NCBI GenBank assembly: GCA_036250195.1
Contig: JAVHZZ010000007.1
Location: 158,982,399 to 159,046,398, forward strand
DNA length: 64,000 nt
Direction of reading: 5' to 3'
Source of the DNA: Mixophyes australis
Lineage: Eukaryota; Chordata; Amphibia; Anura; Limnodynastidae
This document shows positions 21,986 through 34,192 of this stretch, in pieces (the stretch's first letter is position 1; each line of letters starts with the position of its first letter). The notes beneath the pieces were generated by a model. It worked only from the letters and a program-made list of their open reading frames with translations, made no database searches and had not been told where the DNA came from. The translations under genes were made by a program, and so were the position numbers.

Positions 21986-22445
21986 AGCAGCACAGTGGTA
22001 AGTGTGATATATAGGGTGGCACAGTGCAGTTATTAGCATCATACTATATTTATATATATATATAGGGTGGCACAGTGGTTATCATTATATGAAATAAAGG
22101 GTGACACTGATCAGCATTATGTTATATATAGGGTGGCACAGTGATTAGCATTATACTATATATATATAAATATATAGGGTGGCACAGTGGTCAGTATTAT
22201 GTTATATATGGGGTGGCACAGTGGTTAGCGTTATATGAAATATAGGGTGACACAGTGATCAGCATTATGTTATATATAGGGTGGCACAGTGGTCAGCATT
22301 ATGTTATATATAGGGTGGCACAGTGGTCAGTATTATGTTATACATGGGGTGGCACAGTGGTTAGCTTTATACTATATATATATATATAGGGTGACAGAGT
22401 GGTCAGCATATTGTTATATATAGGGTGGCACGGTGGTCAGCATTG
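21986..22445 (+). repeat. Tandem array derived from a SINE head plus TA-rich spacer
   Basis: About ten loose copies of GGGTGGCACAGTGGTCAGCA joined by TTATGTTATATATA-like spacers of varying length. The core is the first 20 bases of the tRNA-headed SINE found elsewhere in the window. The array runs directly into a diverged SINE at 22423. Confidence 0.8.
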
Positions 22446-22668
22446 CTGCCTCACAGCACTGGGGACAAGGGTCCTATTCTAAACATGGCGCTGCGTGGAG
22501 TCTGCAGTGGGTTTCCCCTCGGTGCTCCGGTTGCCTCTCACAGGCCAAAAACATACTGGCAGGTTAATATTGAGAATTTAGACTGTAAGCTTCATTGGTG
22601 CAGGGACAGATACAGGTGATTAATCATTGTCTCCTCAGTGCTGGCCATATATAAAGGATAATAATGAT
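22423..22668 (+). mobile_element. Diverged tRNA-headed SINE
   Basis: Head GGGTGGCACGGTGGTCAGCA, then CTGCCTCACAGCACTGGGG, a deleted core, GTTTCCCCTCGGTGCTCCGG, TTTAGACTGTAAGCTTC and a degenerate tail ending in ATAATAATGATA. Confidence 0.75.
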
Positions 22669-23456
22669 ATATGTAATATGCCTGTACTGTGTGACAGGAC
22701 CCGGGGCCCTATCGGTGCCTCAGGGGAATCGGTGAGTTGATGTCTCTGACGAGAGCTCTCAGGCTTCCAGCGGAGGAGGTTTTACAGTCCAGGAAAGGAG
22801 GATGTGAAATGCGGATGAGATGTGACAGTTCCTGGCTGCACTCACTGATCTGTATTACTAGACATAGTCTATTAACATGCCGGCTGCTGTAATGGCCAAT
22901 CACAGCAGGTAATAGAGACGAAATATCTCACAAGCCCCATTCACTTCTATTAACGCTGATATTTGAAATCAGTCACCCACCCCAGCCCCTCCCTCAGTTA
23001 CCCACAGACCTAACATCCCAACTCCCTGGAGATCTGAGGGGGGTCCGGGACCCTCACACTGGGCTTATACAGTGATAGATATAATGTATGTACATACCCG
23101 TCCTACTCTTCTTGTCCCAAATTTACCCCTCACTTTTACCCCTTATGGGCCTGATTTATAGATTATCTCACATGTACAGCTCCAATGGCTTCTGGTCCAT
23201 ACAGCTGCTGTATATCTGGTGATTGTAGTTGTGGATAATAAACTGAATTTATATTTTCCATTTTTTGTGACAGTGTGTTTGAGAGTCTGAGAACTCCAGA
23301 AAGAATTTGTGTGTTTTACTGCACCCCTCAGCAGCGTAGAGGGCAACTTATTAACTGGTCCTAAACTAATGGACACCGGTCATCCTGTATATCGCCCCCC
23401 CCCTTAATCCCCTGTCCGTTTTCCTGCCTGGGGCATAATCAGCAGCACAATTTTGT
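22669..23456. other. Intergenic, nothing recognised
   Basis: Non-repetitive as far as I can see. A short C run precedes the next SINE. Confidence 0.4.
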
Positions 23457-23790
23457 GGGCAGCACGGTGGCTCAGTGGTTAGCACTTCTGCCTCATGAGT
23501 TCAATTCCCAACCATGGCCTTATCTGTGTGGAGTTTGTATGTTCTCCCCATGTTTGTGTGGGTTTCCTCCAGGTGCTCCGGTTTCTTCCCACACTCCTAA
23601 AACATACTGGTAGGTTAATTGGCTGCTATCAAAATTGACCCTAGTCTCTGTCTGTCTGTCTGTCTGTGTATGTATGTTAGGGGATTTAGACTGTAAGCTC
23701 CAGTGGGGCAGGGACTGATGTGAATGAGATCTCTGTACAGCGCTGCGGAATTAGTGGCGCTATATAAACAGATGGTGATGATGATGATAG
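23457..23790 (+). mobile_element. tRNA-headed SINE, nearly full length
   Basis: GGGCAGCACGGTGGCTCAGT head, core TGTGTGGAGTTTGTATGTTC, CTGT microsatellite (23650-23670), tail GCGCTGCGGAATTAGTGGCG and a (GAT)n end. Confidence 0.9.
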
Positions 23791-24542
23791 GACGGAGCTG
23801 GGGGCTCACATGGAGGTACAGAGCGGAGTCAGGTACTTATTGAGCGCACGCCTTACTTTAGGTTAAGTAATAGGAGATTTAGGTGTTTGCCGTTTATGGT
23901 GCTGCTGTCCAGACAGAGCAGGTTTAATAAATGTTCTTGATCTTTCATTACTTATCATTGCGATAAAGAATGAAAATGATGGAGCAAAAAAACCAGTTAT
24001 TGTTAAATAAGCCCTAAGTGTGGAGGCGCAAACCCGCTAATGTGCAAACGGCATCTACTACGCTCAGCTCTAAATCACCCCAAAATGAGCGATTACATTT
24101 GTTCTCATTATCCCATGACCCCCCCCCCCATGTCCAGCACACAGACTGCTGTGCGCCTCTCTTCTGGTTATTAGAGTTTGGGAGGAATTACTAATTACTT
24201 CACCATAAACAAGTTTCATTCTGAGTGTGTTATCCAAACACTCGCACCTTATCTATCAATCACAGTAATTACCGCTCCTCTTCGGCCGGAGCACATAATT
24301 ACACAGCCACTGAATGCATTATATTATCCAAACACAATGGGAAAATCGAAACTTTCTGTCAAAATGGATTTATAGTCTACACTGAGTTCATTGCGGCTTC
24401 ATCTAAAAATGTATTTCATGTGTCATAAACTTCACTGTTTACAAAGGAAGCCTGATACAGCTTAGAGCTGATCTGTGAAGTGTAAGGTCCCTGTCTACAT
24501 TACTGCAGTGTGATGTTACAGAATACTAATGTATCATATAGA
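23791..24542. other. Intergenic; 24060-24420 looks like conserved non-coding DNA
   Basis: No repeat recognised. The part 24060-24420 is rich in TAATTAC/ATTA motifs, has ATAAACAA (forkhead type) and ATCAATCA, and lacks simple repeats, as is usual for developmental enhancers. This is inference only; no alignment was possible. Confidence 0.3.
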
Positions 24543-26110
24543 TACTATGTAACCAACAAGCCAGTATACCTGTATATACACCCCACATAGCCAGTATACC
24601 TGTATATACCCTCATACCTCCCACATAGCCAGTATACCTGTATATACACCCCACATAGCCAGTATACCTGTATATATCCTCATACCCCATACATAGCCAG
24701 TATACCTGTATATATCCTCATACCCCATACATAGCCAGTATACCTGTATATACACCCCACATAGCCAGTATACCTGTATATATCCTCATACCCAATACAT
24801 AGCCAGTATACCTGTATATATCCTCATACCCCATACATAGCCAGTATACCTGTATATATCCTCATACCCCATACATAGCCAGTATACCTGTATATACACC
24901 CCACATAGCCAGTATACCTGTATATATCCTCATACCTCCCACATAGCCAGTATACCTGTATATACACCCCACATAGCCAGTATACCTGTATATATCCTCA
25001 TACCCAATACATAGCCAGTATACCTGTATATACACCCCACATAGCCAGTATACCTGTATATATCCTCATACCCCATACATAGCCAGTATACCTGTATATA
25101 TCCTCATACCCCATACATAGCCAGTATACCTGTATATATCCTCATACCCCATACATAGCCAGTATACCTGTATATACACCCCACATAGCCAGTATACCTG
25201 TATATACCCTCATACCTCCCACATAGCCAGTATACCTGTATATACACCCCACATAGCCAGTATACCTGTATATATCCTCATACCCCATACATAGCCAGTA
25301 TACCTGTATATACACCCCACATAGCCAGTATACCTGTATATATCCTCATACCCAATACATAGCCAGTATACCTGTATATACACCCCACATAGCCAGTATA
25401 CCTGTATATACCCTCATACCTCCCACATAGCCAGTATACCTGTATATACACCCCACATAGCCAGTATACCTGTATATATCCTCATACCCCATACATAGCC
25501 AGTATACCTGTATATACACCCCACATAGCCAGTATACCTGTATATACCCTCATACCTCCCACATAGCCAGTATACCTGTATATACACCCCACATAGCCAG
25601 TATACCTGTATATATCCTCATACCCCATACATAGCCAGTATACCTGTATATACACCCCACATAGCCAGTATACCTGTATATATCCTCATACCCCATACAT
25701 AGCCAGTATACCTGTATATACACCCCACATAGCCAGTATACCTGTATATATCCTCATACCCCATACATAGCCAGTATACCTGTATATATCCTCATACCCC
25801 ATACATAGCCAGTATACCTGTATATATCCTCATACCCCATACATAGCCAGTATACCTGTATATACACCCCACATAGCCAGTATACCTGTATATATCCTCA
25901 TACCTCCCACATAACCAGTATACCTGTATATACACTCATACCCCATACATAGCCAGTATACCTGTATATACACTCATACCCCATACATAGCCAGTATACC
26001 TGTATATACACTCATACCCCATACATAGCCAGTATACCTGTATATACACTCATACCCCATACATAGCCAGTATACCTGTATATACACTCATACCCCATAC
26101 ATACCCAGTA
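24543..26110. repeat. 30/38-bp composite minisatellite
   Basis: Units begin ACATAGCCAGTATACCTGTA then TATACACCCC (30 bp) or TATATCCTCATACCCCAT (38 bp); CCTCCC and CCCAAT variants also occur. About 45 units alternate irregularly. The final block (25915-26100) uses a homogeneous third type with TATACACTCATACCCCAT. Confidence 0.95.
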
Positions 26111-26242
26111 TACTGTAGTTTAGGTACGGTACATTATAATATAATAAATATCACAGAGATACGGTACATTATAATATAATATATATTACTGAGATACGGT
26201 ACATTATAATGTCAGGAGGTTTACTATAAAACAAGTAGTAGA

Positions 26243-26589
26243 GGGCAGCACGGTGGCTCGGTGGTTAGCACTTCTGCCTCACAGCACTGGGGTCATGAGA
26301 TCAATTCCCGACCATGGCCTTATCTGTGTGGAGTTTGTATGTTCTCACCGTGTTTGTGTGGGTTTCCTCCGGGTGCTCCGGTCTCCTCCCACACTCCAAA
26401 AACATACTAGTAGGTTAATTGGCTGCTAACAAAATTGATCCTAGTCTGTCTGTCTGTGTGTCTGTGTGTATGTGTGTGTATGTTAGGGAATTTAGACTGT
26501 AAGCCCCAATGGGGCAGGGACTGATGTGAGTGAGTTCTCTGTACAGCGCTGCGGAACTAGTGGCGCTATATAAATAAATGATAATAATA
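26243..26589 (+). mobile_element. tRNA-headed SINE, full length
   Basis: Intact head GGGCAGCACGGTGGCTCGGT, core, CTGT/GTGT microsatellite and the tail GCGCTATATAAATAAATG then (ATA)n. Flanked by AAGTAGT on both sides, consistent with a target-site duplication. The 63-bp array begins right after it. Confidence 0.92.
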
Positions 26590-26593
26590 AGTA

Positions 26594-27458
26594 GTGTAAT
26601 ATATTATATAATACATATGTAGACTGATACACTGTGACACTATATAATGTGATATGGTGTAATATATTATATAATACATATGTAGACTGATACACTGTGA
26701 CACTATATAATGTGATACAGTGTAATATATTATATAATACATATGTAGACTGATACACTGTGACACTATATAATGTGATACAGTGTAATATATTATATAA
26801 TACATATGTAGACTGATACACTGTGACACTATATAATGTGATACAGTGTAATATATTATATAATACATATGTAGACTGATACACTGTGACACTATATAAT
26901 GTGATACAGTGTAATATATTATATAATACATATGTAGACTGATACACTGTGACACTATATAATGTGATACAGTGTAATATATTATATAATACATATGTAG
27001 ACTGATACACTGTGACACTATATAATGTGATACAGTGTAATATATTATATAATACATATGTAGACTGATACACTGTGACACTATATAATGTGATACAGTG
27101 TAATATATTATATAATACATATGTAGACTGATACACTGTGACACTATATAATGTGATACAGTGTAATATATTATATAATACATATGTAGACTGATACACT
27201 GTGACACTATATAATGTGATACAGTGTAATATATTATATAATACATATGTAGACTGATACACTGTGACACTATATAATGTGATACAGTGTAATATATTAT
27301 ATAATACATATGTAGACTGATACACTGTGACACTATATAATGTGATACAGTGTAATATATTATATAATACATATGTAGACTGATACACTGTGACACTATA
27401 TAATGTGATACAGTGTAATATATTATATAATACATATGTAGACTGATACACTGTGACA
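26594..27458. repeat. 63-bp minisatellite
   Basis: About 13.7 near-identical copies of a 63-bp AT-rich unit starting GTGTAATATATTATATAATA and containing CATATGTAGACTGATACACT. The first unit differs slightly (GATATG for GATACA). Unit length is 3x21, giving false minus-strand ORFs of 297 and 319 codons. Confidence 0.97.
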
Positions 27459-27469
27459 CGGGTTGGTGA

Positions 27470-27850
27470 GAAGATTTGCTCTCTGCTCAGATGACAGGTG
27501 TGAGATTATTGCTGCCCATTCATGCAAATTAAATGAAATTAATGGAACAAATTCCTCCTGTAATTAAGATGAAAATTCATGTCAGCTGTAACCTTGCTGC
27601 GCACTAATTATATACAAATGATTTATCTTCCATTTTCCGTGCATTAATGATGCTCCCTGCTCCTGCCGAGAGAGGAACCTGATTAACCATCTCCCCACCC
27701 GGGACACCCAAATCTTCTCACTGTGATGTCATGGAAACTGCTTCACATTTAATGGGAAAAGGGGAAATAATGACTGGTAAAGATCGGACTTTCTGCTAAT
27801 CGATAGTAATTAAGTCTGAGCTCAGTATATTCTCACCGATGTTTATTAAC
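27470..27850. other. Candidate conserved non-coding element
   Basis: Repeat-free, AT-rich sequence with CATGCAAATTAAATGAAATT (octamer-like ATGCAAAT plus homeodomain cores), CTGTAATTAAGATG, TGCATTAATGATG and CTGATTAACC. Such density of ATTA/TAAT sites is typical of vertebrate conserved enhancers. No alignment could be done. Confidence 0.35.
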
Positions 27851-29916
27851 TTCTCAGAGGAGACAAACCGGCTCCAGGTCCAACTAGAGACAAAATCTTA
27901 CAGGAAAGGTGAAGTGTTTCCCCGGGTGTAACAGTGGCATCAGGGCGATGTCTGTTACGCCCATTTATCCAAACAGCGATGCCCCCCCCCCCCCCCCCAG
28001 GTTTTACATGACACAGGTAAGAAACATCCCGGTACCCCCAGCCCCCTAACCTCTGTATCCCCCCTGACCCCATGTCCTCATCCTTCCTCCCTTCGGAGTC
28101 TACTTGTGGCATATTATCAGGAACATAATTTAGGGGCGTATATATATCAAACGGCAAAAAGCCCCACGGCCAGTGCAATGTGTCTGCCAGTGATAGGACG
28201 TTCCTCTGTACATTAATGGGGGATAAAATGTTTCTGATGCTGGAAAAGCGCTCGTGTGCGAGACAGACGGAACAGCACAAGGAATATGAGAGATCCCAAG
28301 TATAGGGACTCAGAGCAAGATGATACAGGGACAATGGAGCGTCTCGGCAGCCTAAGGTCCAGACAGAGAAGGCCTAGGCAGGATCCAACTGGGCACAAAA
28401 GAGCCGAGGTGCAGAATCCACTCTCATGGTGCTGTGTGCCTCAATTTGTACACATGTTCCCAGGTGTCGGCATTTACAGAGAAGCAGACACTGCCAGATG
28501 GGTGGAGTGAGGACAATCCTCACAGCACCCAGTAGGCACCGAGAAACAACATTACTGAAATGACATAAAGTGTTAAAGAGAGCATATTTCCAGGGGTCTC
28601 CCATGAAGTGCAGAGGGTCCCACGGCCAATTTCACTCCACAAAAGGACGGTTTTAGCACCAGACTGAGGTTACACATATTGGGTGATGTTCTTTACTTTT
28701 ATTAGGACTTTTCCTCCTCTGAACACACTTATGGGCTCCTCTAGGTGTCTCCTGAGAGCGTAGATTAGATGTGAACATCAATGTGCGCTGAACAGATTAA
28801 CCAGTCGACCATGCCCCCTTCTCATGTGCATGCAGAATTCTGTCCCAAATTAGTAATTAATGTTGGGTGGTATGTACACATACAGACAAAGCTGCACATT
28901 TAGTGAAGAAGGCTGCCGGTCCATCAGGCAGGGCTGCAATACTTTTAGAGCTAGCTGCAAGGCTATTAGATGGGACTGTCAGGCCAGGAAGAGGGAGAAT
29001 GAGAGTTCAGACACCTTTCAGAGATCCAGGGAGAGTCCTGGAGTATTCCAGTTGTCTGCACTACACTGCTGGGACTCCTCCGCCCTCACCTTTCCCTACC
29101 AGTTAGTGGTGGCTATTGTGTAATTGAGTACACCGCCATTTTCACCAAACCTATCACATCTGTTGAGCACCTATTTGTTGTATGTTGACTTTCCAGTTGC
29201 CTCCCACACTGACCATATTATTGCTCGTTCCACACTTTGGTCACATTAACTCTAACAAGGGCCACAACCCCTATTATCATAGTTACATCTTGGTATCCTC
29301 CTGGCATAGACTTCTATGCAGGTGCAATGAGGCGTCCTTAGGGCTACATCACTATTAGGTAATGGTATGTCATGCAGGCTAGGAATATGTTGAGAATTCA
29401 GAGCCAACAGGTGTTCCAAGTAGCTGAGTCTTGAGATCAGAAGAGTGAGCCCTCTGCTGGAGAGAAGGGGAAAAGGTAACTGCTGCCATCTAGTGGCAGC
29501 AAAAGAGAATGCAGATTGCTAAGAACAACTTTTAATTACAGTACATTGTGTCTGGAGAAGATTCAGTGTCTGCCATTATGCTAGAAGACACTACACAACA
29601 GGGTAGACCAATGATATTTTTCTATGATTTATCAGGGTCAGCTCTAAAAACCAAAAATGATATAATGATAAAAAAAATTTTTTTAAAAAAAATAAATTAA
29701 TATCACCTGTGTTTCTTTACAAGATATCATCAACAATGTTTAAATCTAAGATGTATAGCACTATTCCTGCACCCTCTATCATAAGCTGGTTTTCAGGAAA
29801 AGTAGGCATATTACATATAACTGGCATATATCTGTCTTTGGAGAGGTATGTCTAATTGCAGCTGGTTGCTTCAGGATTAAAGTAATTACGTGACTGCAGA
29901 TAACATTATCTATACT
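27851..29916. other. Intergenic, unclassified
   Basis: A 17-base C run at 27982-27998. The rest shows no protein homology I recognise. Short frames around 28860-29120 are open but not recognisable. Confidence 0.35.
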
Positions 29917-30148
29917 CAGGGCTGCCATCAGAAACTAATAGACTGGGACCAAGCTGAGCAGTAATGATGTCACTGCGCCGCGAGCACTCCCAGCCTATTG
30001 GTGCCTGGGAGCCGTCACATCGCGGAGGGATGCAGAGTCACAGCGGTCAGACTAGGGGGCCCAGATAGACCAGGAGCCCCAGACAGACGGAGGGGTCTGA
30101 CCAGGCCCCTTAGAGTTGTACCGACTGTACCCCCTGATGTCGGCCCTG
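29917..30148. mobile_element. hAT-like non-autonomous element, 232 bp
   Basis: Ends CAGGGCTGCCATCAG and, inverted, CAGGGCCGACATCAG. Flanked by TCTATACT (29909-29916) and TGTATACT (30149-30156), an 8-bp target duplication with one mismatch. No transposase inside. Confidence 0.85.
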
Positions 30149-30156
30149 TGTATACT

Positions 30157-30602
30157 AGATGTATACTTCCCACATGTCAAAAAGTAAAATGAAGACACAA
30201 ATAAGCCCCTCACTTAATCTGCTTTAAACATGCCAAGATTGACCCAAAACACACCCTCAATTTTACAGGGCCACACCCTTTCAAGGTCATCGGACAGAAC
30301 TGCCAACATACTGACTGTCGGGGGCTATGCATGATGTCACAATGTCCATGATACATCACAAAACCTCATAACTGTGTAATGCTACCCTCAGTAGCAAGAT
30401 GCCAGGACCCCTGGTGAGGAGTGGGTGATCCTTACCAGGAAGGACAAAGTAGAGTGAGGCACAATGCCCCGAGGGGGTATGGCGAGCACAGTGATGAGGT
30501 GGGGGCATGACAAAGTTCAGGGGATCCATGGGGAAAGGGGGACCTGCCTGCATGAGAGAAGCATGTGGACAGTGAGAGCTGCGAGCTGTGCCAGCGAAAT
30601 AA
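30157..30602. other. Intergenic, nothing recognised
   Basis: No repeat or gene recognised. Confidence 0.4.
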
Positions 30603-30862
30603 GCAACAAAAGAGAAAGCCAGCGAGAGCTAGCTGATAGCAGAGACACCCTGAGAGCAATAAGCAACGAGAGAGACAGCCAGCGAGAGCTAGCTGATAGC
30701 AGAGACACCCTGAGAGCAATAAGCAACGAGAGAGACAGCCAGCGAGAGCTAGCTGATAGCAGAGACACCCTGAGAGCAATAAGTAACGAGAGAGACAGCC
30801 AGCGAGAGCTAGCTGATAGCAGAGAAACCCTGAGAGCAATAGGCAACGAGAGAGACAGCCCA
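30603..30862. repeat. 60-bp tandem repeat, ~4.4 copies
   Basis: Unit contains GCAACGAGAGAGACAGCCAG and CGAGAGCTAGCTGATAGCAG and ends CACCCTGAGAGCAATAA. Copies are nearly identical; the first and last are partial. Both strands remain open because 60 is a multiple of three. Confidence 0.95.
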
Positions 30863-31011
30863 GGGCCGCCTGTGAGGCCAGTGACTCTATACTGACATTA
30901 AACATACAGGGACTGTGCTGGAGGAGATGGACCCTGTTCATTCCCTTACATGCAACTTAGGTCAGAAGGCGCCTCATTCGTTTATCATCTGTGCTTGTAC
31001 TGCATGTAGAT

Positions 31012-31446
31012 TAGACATGCTCGGGTCGGTTTTCTGAAAACCGAACTCACCCAAACTTAGGGGATCTGAGTAGGCTCGCGAGCCGGCTCGGTACTTTCAC
31101 GCGTCCTCGGATCTGAATCGTGGAAAAACGTCATAGTTGCGTTGTTGGATCTCGCTGCTCCCTCTCTCCCTCCCCAGGAGATCCAGCGCCACTGCTCACA
31201 CAGAACCAGGGCTAACAGTGTTCTTATCACTTGACAAAAATTGACTGGAAATTAATGTTATTGAGGTTAATAATAATGTAGGAACAAAAAAATTGCCAAA
31301 TTATGTTATTTTAGAAAAAAAAATAGGGATTTTAGAAACAAAATAGGGATCCAAAAGCAAAACACATGAGGGCGGTTTTTCCAAAACCAAAACATGAAGT
31401 TAATCCAGATTCAAAACCAAAACACGGGGGTCAGTGAACATCTCTA
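31012..31446. mobile_element. hAT-like non-autonomous element, 435 bp
   Basis: Exact 8-bp direct repeat ATGTAGAT at 31004-31011 and 31447-31454. Ends TAGACATGCTCGGGT and, inverted, TAGAGATGTTCACTG. The body contains repeated CAAAACCAAAACA stretches. Confidence 0.88.
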
Positions 31447-31508
31447 ATGTAGATATAGAGTTGGGAGGGAACGTGTCGTAGCGCAACTCTAAATCACAGT
31501 GTAAAACA

Positions 31509-31787
31509 TACTTGCCAACTCTCCCGGAATGTCCGGGAGACTCCCGAAATTCGGGTCAGTCTCACGGACTCCCAGGAGAGCTGGCAAATCTCCCACATCC
31601 CACTACTGCCACCACTAAATGATGTGATTCGCTGTGAATCGCGTCATTTTGGCCCTGCCCCCGCGACAAAATGCATTTCCGCCAGGGGGCGGGGCCAAAA
31701 TGAAGCGTTTGGCCGCGCCCCGCCCCCCTCATGCCCTCCAGTCACGCCCCTCTCCCGGAAACAGCTTTGTGAAAGTAGGTAAGTGTG
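31509..31787. mobile_element. hAT-like non-autonomous element, 279 bp
   Basis: Exact 8-bp direct repeat GTGTAAAA at 31501-31508 and 31788-31795. Ends CATACTTGCC and, inverted, CACACTTACC. Contains CTCCCGGAATGTCCGGGAGA palindromes. Related fragments lie at 32088-32125, 36131-36190, 41970-42075, 42900-43083 and 44257-44460. Confidence 0.9.
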
Positions 31788-31795
31788 GTGTAAAA

Positions 31796-32478
31796 TAAAG
31801 CTGCCCCATATCTGTGCGCTACATGTAGGAGCAGCCTCTATAATAAATGGTGATGATGATTCTTACACAGCAGGTTTGTCCATGCGCCAGTCTGCACCAT
31901 TTAGCTGGATGCATTTATAACACTGAATGATGTGTTTACCTGGTGTATGGGTGCTTGTGTCCTGTGGTAGGGAAGTTAGATTGTAAGCTCCTCTGCGGCA
32001 GTGCAACTAACTAAAGTTCTCTGATATTACAGCTCTGATTAATGACAGGAAATCTAATGCTTCTGATATATCATACAGAACAGTCCTAACTCTGCTGGAA
32101 TGTCCGGGAGACTCATTTATAGAGGGGTGTGGTCTCTATAAATGGGCGTGGTTTGGGTGTACCTAGAAGGCTAAGTAGATAAACGCAGATACCTGGAGGC
32201 TGTATCTGTAGCTCAGTAACATCAGCTTTATCAGTGTTTTTATATAGTACAGAAAAGTCATAGTACCAGGTCTGAGAATGACATTTCCATCTGCTCACGT
32301 GGGGCATTGCCGCAGACAGTGGGCGCGCACCTGGTTATGCATTTGGCAAATAGGAACACTGGCGCTAGAATAAAGAGTGCGGTGTGTCCTCATTCCGGCA
32401 GATTAGTAAATGAACCATTTTTATCAACAAAACAAAATATCTTCAAAAGCTGGATATATCCAGCAAACCGTGGACATC
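31796..32478. other. Intergenic with small repeat fragments
   Basis: Tail-like SINE relic near 31975-32010 (TTAGATTGTAAGCTCCTCTG) and a fragment of the CTCCCGGAATGTCCGGGAGA element at 32088-32125. No gene. Confidence 0.4.
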
Positions 32479-32653
32479 TGGGTGTTTATATTTACTAAAC
32501 TGCGGATTTGAAAAAGTGGAGATGTTGCCTATAGCAACCAGACTCTAGTTATCATTTATTTAGTACATTCTACACAATGACAGCTAGAATCTGATTGGTT
32601 GCTATAGGCAACATCTCCACTTTTTCAAACCCGCAGTTTAGTAAATATACCCC
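32479..32653. mobile_element. Palindromic MITE, ~175 bp
   Basis: The two halves are inverted copies: TTTACTAAACTGCGGATTTG with AAAAAGTGGAGATGTTGCCT on the left, and their complement ending CAGTTTAGTAAATATACCCC on the right. Two more copies occur at 38456-38628 and 50181-50346. Confidence 0.88.
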
Positions 32654-34192
32654 GATCTTTAACGCGCACACCCCTGAGGTGCAGATATCAGGTCTCATCC
32701 CCTCATCCACGTCCCTATGTCCCCTCACTCTTATGATCAATCCCACAAATGAGACCAAACCAAGCAGTATTTTTTTAGAAAAATGAATGAAGGGTCCTAA
32801 AGTGATAGAAAGCGCGGTGTAGATGCGGCGTATTTCCTGCTCTCACCCTGCACAAAACTAGGAGCAGACTGATATTTACAGGGAAGACCATGAAGTTGTC
32901 GTGTGAATTTGTGCTTACAGAGGTTCCTGTTAATATTTTACACATTTAGGAGCCCGGCCAGGTGCAGATTACGCGGGCAGCTTGTGCGCAGCCTCCAGGA
33001 CAGACAGACACCAGACAGACTGCAGGACACGAGCTGTAGACCATGACAATGGCTAGTTGTAGGTGAATTCAGGCTCCTTCCCGGCACACTGCACCTCTCA
33101 CTAATCCTCATTACATCCTAACAGGAATCATTGGATGAGGCTGATTACTAAAAGAGATGAATGTGCTGTCAGATGCGGTGTCAGACAATAGATTCCGCCA
33201 CTACTGGATGTGCATCGCGCAGGTCAGAGGTTAATTAAAGACATCCAAAGGTCGCTGGGTGATTATGTGCAAGTTGCACTTTAATAGAGTATCGGTGATG
33301 CGGACACTGACAGCAGATTTATTCTCCAGCACATGACACCGGCAGAGTCCTCACAGATTGTAAGAGCCTTGATAATACTGGGAGCAGTATGATGGATGTT
33401 CCTCCAGCAGCAGAACACGTCTGCAGCACCCAGCATGCGGCGCTCAGAGCCAGGGCTGCAATGATGGAGAGATAAGATTACACAATGCAATAATTACTCT
33501 ACTCCTTCTGCTGAGAGTGCAAACATTATTGTTTTTCCCTGCAGAGTGGTGACAGGGAAGAATCTATTTAGAAAATATTTAAATACTGGAGTCATCCATT
33601 CCCATCCTAAAATATCCCAACTACTCTTCCTATTTTCACTGGATTCGTATTGAATACATTTTAGATAAAACTAGACAAACAGCAACGACACAAATATTAA
33701 CTGGCAAAGGGCGGAAAGCGCATTCACCCTATACAGGAATGATTAACCCTCAGGACTGGTACTACGCCAGGTGAACCTAGGGGGGCAGAGATTACGGGGG
33801 CACTGTAACCAGTGAGTGACTCATTCAATGTCTTTATTTTTACCACAGGGCCCCCTCACTATGTGCCAGCCAGGTACAGCTCCTCTATGTTGGTGAGAGT
33901 GGTACAGGGCTACAAGGTCACAGCCCGGCGCCATGCTCCCAAGAGGAGAAGTTGGCGCCTGCTCCGAGTTCAATTCAGCTGCGCGTGTGTGTGACCCGGC
34001 TCACGAATGTGCACAGAGAACCACTAAGTGAACCCAATATTCTCTTGATAAATTATAGAGATAAAATGATTTTTAACTCCGTGATAAAACAAAGTCATCC
34101 TCATTTTTGTTTTATAAACACACCCGAGTTGTCTGTCTGTTAAAGAGCCACAAGTCCTAAAACAGAAGAGACTCCGATATATAAAGGACTTT
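32654..34192. other. Intergenic, mostly unrecognised
   Basis: Segment 32675-32830 shares CCCCTCACTCTTAT and AGCAGTATTTT with 36510-36620, so both are copies of an unclassified dispersed repeat. The rest shows nothing recognisable. Confidence 0.35.

Noticed and set aside
23457..26589. tRNA genes at SINE heads
   Set aside because: A- and B-box-like motifs are present but no cloverleaf or anticodon arm follows; core and tail are those of a SINE.
26492..27459. 297- and 319-codon ORFs with 21-residue repeats
   Set aside because: 63-bp AT-rich minisatellite. Two frames of the same strand are open at once.
30432..30941. 169-codon minus frame and 143-codon plus frame
   Set aside because: Mostly a 60-bp tandem repeat; flanking parts have no homology I recognise.
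33812..34143. Possible exon after TTTTTACCACAG at 33836-33847
   Set aside because: A fair acceptor-like string, but the reading frame shows no known protein and the exon would stand alone.
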